From assembly GCA_027922465.2 (NCBI GenBank), contig BQMF02000596.1, positions 1-64,000 of the forward strand: a stretch of DNA of 64,000 nucleotides. Direction: 5' to 3'. Positions 54,816 through 64,000 of this stretch are shown here, in pieces. Origin of the DNA: Turritopsis dohrnii. Its lineage: Eukaryota > Cnidaria > Hydrozoa > Anthoathecata > Oceaniidae. Numbering within the stretch: position 1 is the stretch's first letter; each line of letters starts with the position of its first letter. The position numbers were made by a program, and so were the translations under genes. The notes below the pieces were generated by a model that saw only the letters and a program-made list of their open reading frames with translations, was not told where the DNA came from and ran no database searches.

Positions 54816-55669
54816 TAAATCAATAAAAAATAGTTAAAGTTCAGTTGACACAAACAAACTTATATATAGCTAAGCTAATAATAAACTCTCGTCATATTTA
54901 TGGACAACGAATTCTGGTGCTAAAAATCCATGTCTCGAAAAAAAGTTGTTTTTCCTAGGCAAATTTTCTTCTTGAGTCTGCAATGTGACTATGAAAAGTT
55001 AATTTCCAGGCAAAGATGAATAGCTATAAACTCAAGCTAAAACATTAAATTTCAACATTATGGCGCGTGTCGTTCCTTCCGCCGCAGAATCAATTGAGGA
55101 TCGGATATGTGGGAATCTCTTGATATTTTGGATTCTGTTATGATTATTGTATGAAAAGCATTATTCAACTGACTTTGGGTTACTTACTTACTTACTTACA
55201 TGGCTACTGTGTTTTAAACTAACTTTGATACGAATTATAAAAAAGCCGGTTTTAATGTATTTCTTGCTTTCGCAGAAATCCAAATACTATACCGACACTT
55301 GTTAGACAACACTCCATCAGATACGTAAGTTATTAACACACCTTTCCTGAATTTTTGTTTAAATGTCGAGTTTATCCTCGTTTCTATGTATTCCATTGTT
55401 TTTCTAATTTCATAATGTTTTCAGTAAGTAATAGTTACTCGTTCTTTCAGTTCCTCAGTGGAATAATTAGAAGTAATTAAGACTTTTAAAAAGAGGCGAA
55501 ACTTAGATGCTAGGCTATAACACGGTGTTTAAACAGAAATTCGGGAAAGTCTATTTGAATTAACTAGATTTTCACCTTTCATATTAGGTTGATCTGTAGT
55601 CTTTTTCGGTTTCTATTTTACATTATTGCATTTTATATTATATATCAATACGCATGCAATCACACCTAC

Positions 55670-58600
55670 CTTTTCTTTGCCAACAATAGCTAAAAGAGAT
55701 GCCATAGCACCACCAAGTGAATGTCCTGTGATGATGTACTTTCTCGTCTTGTCATTAAGATAAGCTTTGATTTCGTTATATAAGATTTGGAAAGCTTCCC
55801 AAAAATACACATTCACGGATACTCGTTTTCCAAACATATTCACGTATATGCCCTTGGGCTTCGTTACAAAAATAATAAATTGAGCAACTAATTGCTTTTT
55901 ACTAGAAAGAAAAATGAAAACTATCAACAGACATACGTTTTCTTCTATAATATTGGCAAATATCCAAATTTTGAGTGGCTATTTACTATCCTTTTCTCAA
56001 ACGTTTGCTTGTGCCTGAAGTACCTACTATATGGTTTTAAAAATCCACTAAATATTCAGTAGTAGGTCTTGTTGTAGGTCTTAAAACTTTTTTAAGGGAT
56101 GGCAAATTCTTCAAATAACATTACGATACTGACGAAATGTATTTTTATAGCTTTTCAAAAACGACATACGCAATAGATTTCAGTTACTGTTATCGGCTCC
56201 CGTGTACAGTTTTCTAGTACGCCAAACGTCTCTTATTAATGAGAGAAGAATAAGGTAAAATTTCCAGTGATTGCTAAATTTTGAGATTATTGAAGATCCT
56301 ATTTTTAACAAAGTGAAAGCAGACCTAAAGTGATCTCTGTTAGTGCAGCGATGGTGTAGTGTTTAGTACCTTTGAGTGCGACCGCTGCGATCTGTGTTCG
56401 AGTCTCAGACATGTCGTATCTCAATACATACCACTCCGATGCGCCTTATAAGCAGCGTGTTAGGCCAATAGAAGCCATGGACTGAGTTAGAGAAATGCTA
56501 TGCGTATCTCTGGCGGTAACTCAACTAATAGTTGCAAGTCGGTGGGCGGAAGAACCAACCATTACGGATGGAAGTCCTAGGACTAAAAATTCTCGTTACT
56601 TACTCTGTTGTGTATTGTTCTATGGAGAATGGTATGATTTTAAGCAACAACATGTAAAACAAGTGTTTCATCCAAAGGCATCCGGATTTTGTTTCCATTT
56701 TGTCTATTATCTCCACAACTTAGCCACGGCAAAAGAAATTACACTCCGCTTGCTTTAATAGAAGAATTGGGAGATTTTAAATTGGTGTTTTATGGGTTTC
56801 ATTTCTGTTGGTAAATTTTAAACGTTTCATAGTCAGTGCTTTTACCACACTGAGCATTAAGATCATTTCTAATAATAATAATGGAAGGGAAGTTTTACGT
56901 GTATCAGTGCGAGCCTTTTGATGTTTGAATTACAAAGAATGTACTGTGAATAATTTTGAAGTTGTTGAGGTTTACAAACATATTAAGTATTTATTCTACT
57001 TAGATTTATGTTGTGTTTTGTTGTTTTGTTCCAAATTTTCTGTATTCATACTTGTTATTTTTCCCTTGGTTTGAAGAAATTTTGTCTTCAGAGGGTACTT
57101 ATGTAAAATTTCATAACTGGGACCCACACTAAACACCCTCTTAATCACATTATACTCAATGTAGACAACAAATATAATTATGCGAGTTCACTTAAGTTGC
57201 TTACAAAATGTTTGCATATCTTAAAGAACAGCATTCTTTAACGAAATGAAATGTTTTCATTTTTATTACAGTTGACATTTTTGAAAATAATCAAGGTGAG
57301 ATTGCAAAATTCGTGTGGTGTGTTTTTATCTTTTGTTACTGACATTACTGTGGTTTATTTCAGAGATCACATCAGAAGCTACTCTATAGAATGAATAAAA
57401 GTATTCAACGATAGTAAGTATAGATAACGAAAGCTCTGAGTGAGTACATCCGATGGATGTCCTTGTTTCATTGTAATGTTATCATGAATACACAATGAAA
57501 CAGTGACCAAGGTTTTTATGAAAAGATGTTTGTTATGAAAAACTTTAAATTATCCTTGAGCTTATTTTTTATTTATGTACTTATTTGTTTATTCGAATTG
57601 TTACTTTTACTACTCCAAGGTGACCACCACCTCTGTCTGGTATTTACAATTGTGGTGGTCCCTTACCTTAATTTGCAGATTTGTATTTGTATTTGTATCT
57701 CTAAAACATTTATACAGGATTGTCGTTTCAGTATATACATGTATCTACAATGTAAAACAACTACTTTCCAAACCAGTACTGTTTTTTGTAATTATGAATT
57801 TGAATTTTGGCAAATAAAAAGAGTTAAATTGCCCCCATTCCTGTATCGGAAAACACAAAAAACCCTGGTGACCGTGATAGAAATGTAACATTAAACATAC
57901 CCGGACGTTTGTTTCATTATCTTACGAACTAAAACCGTTTTCAAGTTGTTTTCACTAGTACGAACTCCTAAGGGATATAGAATGCCGTGCTGTAAGTATT
58001 GGAATCGAAACTAATTGGCGTCCTCTTGATTCCTATATCGGAAAACACAAAAAAACCTGGTGGCCGTGATAGAATTGTAACATTATAATTTTAAAAGGAT
58101 TTATAAAATCGAAGCACACATTTCTCTACATTGACATCGGAATCTGATAGGAAAATAAATTCAAATATTTTATGTTAATGGGTTATTGGAAAAGCTATAT
58201 TCACGGGTGAATATCGACTAGTTTTTCTCTGTGTTATTTAAATTTGTCTGCCACTGGTTTTTATTACCAAACCAAGTGGTTTGTTCCTCTGTTGCACTTT
58301 TGGATTTGAAGCTTGTTCTTTTAGAAAAAACAGACGGATTATCAAGTAACTGAGATTTTTTTCGAGCTTAGCTTTAAATACTGTATTTCGACTGAAGTGT
58401 TTCAACAGACAAAATATCTACGGTGTATTGATTTTCTGATTAACATGTTAAGATATGGTGAAATCATAAATACCTTTTTGTTCCTCTATAAGCAATGATT
58501 CTCGTGTTTCCATGGTCTGCAACAATGACTTTGACGCCAGTTCCATATAGGAAGAGAAACTTAATGCTTGTATGTTTGATTTTAAAAGATGTTTTCGGAA

Positions 58601-58844
58601 TAGTTTTTCCTGTGGTAGCACCATCTTTATATACATATTCTGCCGCCCTCACTGCTGTCTGGATGTCCTCAGTTGTTATCAAATATTGCCTGGATTAAAA
58701 AGACTTTCTTATGGATCAGTGCTCACGTATTTTTGTTTGGCAGGCAGAATAAGAAATCAAAAAATTATATACTTACGGACAAACAGAAAACACACCATGA
58801 AAGCAAATCCAAAATGTCAGCACTTCAAGCATACACTTAGCCAT
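55670..58844 (-). CDS. secreted class 3 (Fungal_lipase-type) lipase, first three exons
   Basis: Exon 1, 58844-58777: MAKCMLEVLTFWICFHGVFS is a clear signal peptide, donor CC|GTAAGTATA. Exon 2, 58689-58474: acceptor TTTAATCCAG; QYLITTEDIQTAVRAAEYVY, VKVIVADHGNTRIIAYRGTK with the RGT oxyanion-hole strand; donor AAAAG|GTATTTATG. Exon 3, 55901-55670: acceptor TTTCTTTCTAG; FIIFVTKPKGIYVNMFGKRV, YIITGHSLGGAMASLLAIVG with the nucleophile elbow GHSLG; donor AAAAG|GTAGGTGTG. Phases match at both junctions (CC+G and AG+T). Intron 2 (2.6 kb) contains a SINE. Exons carrying the catalytic Asp and His are not visible to the left, so the gene is truncated or its end is displaced by repeats. Predicted extracellular hydrolase of acylglycerols. 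Confidence 0.82.
56343..56604 (+). mobile_element. tRNA-derived SINE, copy 2 (in lipase intron)
   Basis: 'gcagcgatggtgtagtgttt' A box, 'gtgttcgagtct' intact B box (GTTCGAGTC), a body homologous to 12176-12459, and a TTAC tail. 'ctctgtt' occurs at both edges (56333-56341 area and after the tail) as a possible short target duplication. Confidence 0.82.
57272..57389 (+). CDS. short two-exon host unit, copy 2 (function unknown)
   Basis: Exons 57272-57295 (acceptor ttattacag, donor CAAG|GTGAG) and 57364-57389 (acceptor tttcag). Reads VDIFENNQ then EITSEATL-stop, parallel to 47145-47272. It lies within lipase intron 2 on the opposite strand. May be a pseudogene. Confidence 0.4.
57838..58084. repeat. 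two ~55-bp direct repeats
   Basis: 57838-57891 and 58030-58084 share 'tatcggaaaacacaaaaaa', 'cctggtg.ccgtgatagaa' and 'tgtaacatta', about 190 bp apart. Purpose unknown. Confidence 0.8.
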
Positions 58845-58899
58845 AGCGGAGTTCCCAAGAAAATTTCACCATACATAAAATAATGAACGTATAAGAATG

Positions 58900-59690
58900 A
58901 AAGGACTCATTCCCATAGTCTTTCAATGCTATTGTTAAAAGTTATTATGTCAACATTCCTTTTTAACCAAACAACGTTTCACTGGATTTTCAATCTTGCT
59001 GGGTAGTTTCTACAATTATTTGTGATTTACGCATTGATTAAACATCAAATTCTTTGTAGTACAATTGGGGCATTTTCTTTTAATTCTGTGCTCCCGTTTA
59101 AGATTCTTTAGAAATCTTGTGAAAATTCAAAACAGATTTTGAAAAAGAATTTGGATTATAGCATTAAACCTGCAAATCCAATTTCTTAACGAATTTTAAA
59201 GAGTGAAACATGCACATTCTTAATTTTGCGCTAAGAGTTTTCAAATTGACTTTGGAAAAATTATTGAATACTTTTGCAATATCTTTTTTGATGTATTGGT
59301 TTAATAATGAGTTTCATCCCTTACAACCTTATATTAAAGAGGCATTGTGTGGCCAAAAATAACAAGAACCAGATGAATAGGGCTGACAAATAGGGCTGTC
59401 GAACAACGGTCGTCGTGATCTTGATGTCCAAACTGTTATTTAGGAAAATAACTTAACTTGACTATATCACGCTTCTTAAAAGTTATGGGTTATGACACAG
59501 ATAAGTTCTGCTGATGATATCTTCATGAGATATTCAACGTTTACCAGTTTTAAAATACTTTCTTTATTAAATTATTATACCAGAAATATCAGTAAGTAAA
59601 TCCTAAATGTGGCTTTATAATACAAGTATATTTAAATTGTGGAAAGATGGCTGCTAGTGATTATGGAAGAACGAATCACCGTCTATTTGC
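58900..59690. other. no feature recognised
   Basis: AT-rich 5' flank of the lipase gene (minus strand). No core promoter motif stands out. Confidence 0.45.
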
Positions 59691-60628
59691 TTCTTTTTAT
59701 ATATTTCTCCGTAGGAACATTGGTATGTTTTGTTTTTGTGTTGAATGAGTGTTGCCCCTCAGATCTTTGCCCACTGCGCCATGTTGCTGAGGGGCCCCCT
59801 CGAAAGGGCCGCCAACTGTAATTGCCACCGCTCCGCGATTTCGGCCATTTTGGTCTCTCATAAAATTTCATAGACTCCTTCTTTGCCTTTGCTGTATCCC
59901 TGACATGTCTCCTAAATGGCTGGCCAAACAGCTCTGCTGATGGATCTTCTAGGAGCTTCGATTGCTCCTTCAAAAGTAATTTGGCTTTTGCTGGTTCACG
60001 TCCAACTGCTGTCAGCACAGCACATTTACCCTTTGGGTGAAGTCCACTGAGTTGAAAGCTTGACCAGTTAACATAACTGACTGGTCCAAGTACTCCGAAA
60101 GTTCACTGGTATAAAGCGGGCAATTTGTTGGATCATCTATGGCTTCTTCGATCCTGTACCAGGCCTTGCTTAAGGGTCCCATTATGATTCGTATTCGACC
60201 CTGCAGGCGCTCCAGAGTTCAAGAAGAACTTCAGTTATTTTCTTCCGTTCTTCAAGCACCTCACAAAAATAATCATCCAGCTTCCTTGGTTCTTTCAGGT
60301 TGCTGGGTACTGGATTCTTCGTGAGGATAGTCTCTTTGAGATCCCTATCCTTTTTATGCTCGTTGAAATGCCTCTCTGCATATTTCAACATATCCTCAGG
60401 TAACTTCCAGTCAAACTGTTCCTCTTCAGTTACCACCTTGTCTCTTGAAAGAGAGTCCATTTTGTGGATCCTCTCCTGACTCCTGTTCACGTGCTCTCTT
60501 GCTGTGAAGCGTGTTGTCTTTCGGTTTCTCCGTTGTTTCAGGCACTTTACTGCCATTATCACTATCAGTGGATTCATTTCCACTAAAGTCACTGTCAATC
60601 GTTGACCTGTCGGATTATCATTCGACAT
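59690..60628 (-). pseudogene. DIRS-type Gag-like ORF1 (probable)
   Basis: 60628-60182 encodes a charged N-terminal region, MDSLSRDKVVTEEEQFDWKL and LDDYFCEVLEERKKITE. A one-base slip leads to RIRIIMGPLSKAWYRIEEAI, YLDQSVMLTGQAFNSVDFTQ and RVNVLC. Another slip leads to 60018-59690: EPAKAKLLLKEQSKLLEDPS, AELFGQPFRRHVRDTAKAKK and an Arg/Gly-rich tail. The run 'MGPLSKxW ... LxGQAFNSxxxxRRxNxL ... LFGxxFRxHVxxTxKAKK' is what I know from Gag-like ORFs of DIRS-type elements in aquatic invertebrates. RT and recombinase are absent. Confidence 0.6.
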
Positions 60629-60639
60629 GATTTCAAAGT

Positions 60640-62755
60640 AAATTCAGGATACAAATTGTATACGTAGTACGTCCGTCTTTCACTGCGATTAAAATCGATC
60701 AAGGCTGAGGGAAGTGGGTTTCCAATGTTATTAAGATTTGTCTCGATTACTCCAATCTTAAATCCGTACGGAGATTACGTAATAAAATTCCTTTTTTACT
60801 GTCATTTTTGCTCTAGTAGAAACCAAGCTTTAGTGGATCTCTGGAGAATAATTTATCATGCACATAAACTTTAAGTGCAATGTCAGCTACTAATGCAATC
60901 AATAAAATGTACACAATAATAATTGGTAGTAATCATATGTAGACAACTAAAATTTACAGATTATAAAGTTAATCAGTAGCTCAGAGATCAGAGATTTGCC
61001 TTAAAAATTGGCATGTTTGTAAATATTGGACAAGTTATTTGGATATACGTACCTGTTAAAGTAGGAGTATAGTGTCAAATGAAACAATGTAAAATATTTG
61101 ACCATGTTAAATTATTTATATAAAACATTGATGTATAAGCTAGATTAACACATTTATTGAGAACAACTCCGTTTTTTTATTCCCAAATTTACATTCCTCT
61201 TCACTTCTCTTGTTTTGCAGAGGTAACCACATCTGTTAGCAATTGTTCTGCTGCAAGTTGAGTTACACTAGCAATGCTGTTAATAGATTGAAAAATTAAA
61301 CATTAAAAAAAGGAAATATAGTCAACATAAGTTATGTTAAGAGCAAACATTTAGCTAAAACAAATATACAGTTTCTTCAATACTTTGCTAATAATTTCAA
61401 GATCTTGTTCGTGTTGAATCTGCTGATATATATTCATGCACTCTGCACAGAAATTCTTTGGATGTATCGCCTTTGTTTTTTACACACATTGTAAAATGAT
61501 TTTTTGTACGGACATGTTATTTGAGTCGTCAAAAACAATACGGTTCTGGATGGAAAATCTTTGACGCTTTCCCGGCAGAGAACGTTATGTTGTTTTTGAC
61601 TTTTATGTTTTCATGACGTGATCAAGATATTTACTATTTTGGCAATACAATGCGTCTTTTAGCATACTCATTAATCCTGGACACTACAATACAATGCCTG
61701 CAATCACAAAATTACAAACGTGAATAACATGAAACGTGCTGGTTTAAAGCCACAAAGATAACATGTAAGTTGCTACATACATTTTCAGGATCAACCGTGG
61801 TCTTCACGGTGTTTTTTATTGATTAGAAATGCCTGTTGTAGCAAATATGATACAACATTTGCTGTTTGGTTTTGGGCAAAAGATTTGGTTGATCAAGTCA
61901 ATACTTTTCTTAAAGAGTCTATTGACGGATGAAAAATGTAAATATAATGATCACGTGATCATAACACAAAATAAAAACAAAACTAGCCATGTGGCAAATG
62001 CGTTTCAGTTCTTTTATTTATTAAAACGAATCTACAGGTAAAATAATCATTTTTGCAGCTGCTTTTTCAAAGAAAGTTATTTATTTGCATAAACAAAGTA
62101 ATTTTGTTACGAAAGAGAAAAGAGATGTGTCAAACTTTATAGCGCATGTTCGCAATTCGCAAGTTGCTGTTTAAACAGAGATTGTTTGCTTTTCAAAATC
62201 AAAGTGAAAGCTTTTACATAAGAGCTTGGGAGTGGTATTTCAATAGCAATAATTATAGGAAAGCACCCTACAGGCAATTCTGTGGAAATATGGGGCTGCC
62301 TGGGAAAATGAAATAGAAATACTGTGCTATCATGTGTAGCTTTAGCAGTTCGGAAAAATTAGTCATGATGGGCTTTGCAAAGACTAAAAAACTGTTTCAA
62401 TCAAGTATAGTGACACCATAAAAAACTATTTCAAAGCATTATGTGTTTTCATTCCAAACCTTGTTGCCAGGTTACCTAAAAATTAAAGCTAAATTTCAGT
62501 ATATCTACAAAAAGTGTCACTATTTATTTTAAAGTAAAAACAGAACTCATTATTTACAATTTCAGATTTCAACAATCCTCAAAGTTATTCTAGATCAAGT
62601 TGACTATACATAAACTTGGTCGATACATGGACGTATAAAAAGAGAAGGACTCACAACTGCTATTGAGCTATTGAAATAAAGCGTGTCTCAGACAGGTATC
62701 ATATTCAAAGATTTATAGAGACATTTTGAAATCTTCCGTGGGCAGATGATTTAAT
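60640..62755. other. no feature recognised
   Basis: AT-rich; short frames only (for example 61829-62041) with no motif. Confidence 0.45.
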
Positions 62756-62769
62756 TGTTATGTAACTTA

Positions 62770-62908
62770 TTTTGATTGGTTCACGCGCGCATTAATAACC
62801 AATCAGATGCGTAGTTTGCATTATTCTCGTAAGCTGTCAAATATGGCGGAGCAAGATTTTGATACACATGACCTTACAGATTTTGACATTGATTTTTCTG
62901 TCATGTAA
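62770..62908 (+). promoter_or_regulatory. promoter-like CCAAT pair with a 21-codon ORF
   Basis: ATTGG (62775-62779) and CCAAT (62799-62803) form an inverted pair around 'cacgcgcgc'. Forty bases on, ATG at 62843 in a reasonable context (aaatATGG) opens MAEQDFDTHDLTDFDIDFSV-M and stops at 62908. The very acidic, Asp/Phe-patterned peptide and local GC rise resemble a first exon or leader peptide. Alternatively, the CCAAT pair may be a palindromic transposon end. Confidence 0.4.
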
Positions 62909-62909
62909 C

Positions 62910-63475
62910 AAAGAAAATCCAATTCGTGCATGCAAGAGATAAGTTTTTTTTTTTTTTAAATGAACATTAATGTCATTAACCTTCCAAAAATAATAAAAGG
63001 ATTCATTACATCATACCTATAAGCTCTACAAAATATATAAATATAAAACATTCTGCTTTTAAACGCTGGAATAAACAACAAGCGTTCAGTCTATTTACTT
63101 GAGTTCAGAATTCATCAAAAAGTCATTTTCCAATCAAAACCTACTAAAATTAAATAGCAGTTTTTAGGCTTTCAGAATTGAATGAAAAATTTCTGTAAGA
63201 AGCAATTCAATTTTTTTTCTTGGGTATTTCTCTCAAATCATTTATATCTAATTCTTGAGCATCAACGCCTATTGTATTGCCAGTAAGATCCCCAATTAAT
63301 TCTGACTGCCTTACATTTAACGATAACTCTTGCATCGATGAAGTGTTGGAATTTCACTGCATTCATCAGGCCTTTGATGCCTTGCAAAGTGCTCCTCCAG
63401 AGGGTTCTGCGAGAATTTTTCTGACAGCAAAAATTATATATACACTATACATTATGTATATTTCAGACATAAATA
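62910..63475. other. no supported feature; may belong to the following Helentron
   Basis: Frames in 63277-63470 are open but show no helicase motif I can place. Confidence 0.4.
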
Positions 63476-63477
63476 GG

Positions 63478-63922
63478 AGACAAAACTTTTTGTCAGTTTC
63501 CCTTACTGTTATCATATGCTTGTACTGTGCACAAAGTTCAGGGTTTATCCCTCAATAAGATGGTTGTGAATTTTCAATTGAACAGACAAAGGAACTTTCA
63601 TCTTGGTCAAATTTATGTAGCATTCAGTCGTGTAACCTCCCTCAATGGATTGTTTCTAACAAGGAATTACTCACCTGCTGCTATTCAAGCAAATGAAAAG
63701 TCTCATGCAGAATACCAACGACTGGGAAAAAGAGAAAATTTATTAAAACCTAATAAATTGTTTGTAGCAACAGAATTTAATTTTCAGATAGCTCTACTAA
63801 ACATCAGATCACTGAAAAAACATGCTTCTTCGTTGAAGCACTACCAACAACTTGCTAATGCAGACCTTTTTCAATTAATACTTAGCAACAAATTAAACAA
63901 CATTGCTACCAAAAAATGGTAA
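63478..63922 (+). pseudogene. Helentron Rep/helicase C-terminus and endonuclease start
   Basis: The frame opens with KTFCQFPLLLSYACTVHKVQ, GLSLNKMVVNFQLNRQRNF and GQIYVAFSRVTSLNGLFLTR. 'TVHKVQGLSL' and 'YVAFSRVTSLNGL' are motifs V and VI of PIF1-type helicases in Helitrons. About 45 residues later FQIALLNIRSLKKHASSLKH matches the start of the endonuclease/exonuclease/phosphatase domain that follows the helicase in Helentrons. It stops at 63922 after ~150 codons. The upstream helicase is missing, so this is a 3' fragment. Confidence 0.78.
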
Positions 63923-64000
63923 TTTTTTAAGCAACATTACTACTAAGGCATGACCTTGGTTGCTTATAAAAAAAAACCGTGTATATATTTATGAATTTAG

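Noticed and set aside
57640..57665. Functional hairpin at 'ggtgaccaccacc ... gtggtggtcccttacc'
   Set aside because: A chance-level imperfect palindrome with no second copy and no context.
63277..63470. Helicase motifs upstream of the Helentron fragment
   Set aside because: No Walker or later PIF1 motif could be found; similarity begins only near 63478.
1..64000. CRISPR array
   Set aside because: All tandem repeats have periods of 40 bp or of 120 bp and more, without short identical repeats and unique spacers, and the genome is eukaryotic.

Overview
This is an AT-rich animal genome window dominated by transposable elements. Spliceosomal GT-AG introns, a beta-1,4-galactosyltransferase gene and a secreted class 3 lipase gene make it a metazoan. 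The element mix (Penelope-like, Ty3/gypsy, Ty1/copia, probable DIRS-like, Helentron, Mutator-like, piggyBac, pogo, a DD41D Tc1/mariner relative and tRNA-derived SINEs) fits an aquatic invertebrate, perhaps a cnidarian. I cannot place the species.

Layout. 1-8450 is one copy of a ~1.5 kb non-coding repeat (called LR here), split by a decayed gypsy element (5-bp duplication CATAC) and a Penelope-like element (16-bp duplication). The Penelope element itself carries a 270-bp inverted-repeat element in its endonuclease domain and a hammerhead-like fold at its 3' end. 8766-10507 is a mariner relative with ~231-bp inverted repeats. 11-19 kb holds a SINE, two exons of a beta-1,4-galactosyltransferase (13181-14291), a decayed lipase exon, a GACGTC-rich inverted-repeat element and a ~120-bp tandem array. 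19.5-27.2 kb appears to be one old Penelope-like element opened by later insertions: two nested mariner-type elements, a TA-flanked inverted-repeat element, a pogo remnant and a Mutator-like element. 27.9-31.6 kb is another LR copy split by a TTAA-flanked piggyBac. 32.9-36.0 kb is two LR copies in tandem. 36-45.1 kb is Penelope sequence with inverted ends, opened by small elements and by a very young copia element (40259-44939) with two LTRs that look identical. The copia polyprotein is broken only by a 129-bp palindrome-ended insertion in RNase H. 45.4-46.1 kb is a ~125-bp tandem array. 47-59 kb carries duplicated host segments (lipase exons and a short two-exon unit) mixed with LR, SINE and small elements. 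59.7-60.6 kb holds a probable DIRS-type Gag, and 63.5-63.9 kb the end of a Helentron helicase with the start of its endonuclease.

The host genes are few. The galactosyltransferase would act in the Golgi on glycoconjugates. The lipase has a signal-peptide exon, an oxyanion-hole exon and a GHSLG nucleophile exon in matching phase on the minus strand, but its last exons are not visible.

The strongest leads are the hammerhead-ribozyme-like folds at Penelope ends, the depth and order of the nesting (readable from target duplications), and the palindromic insertion inside the young copia. All calls come from reading the sequence by eye; no alignment, HMM or folding program was run.
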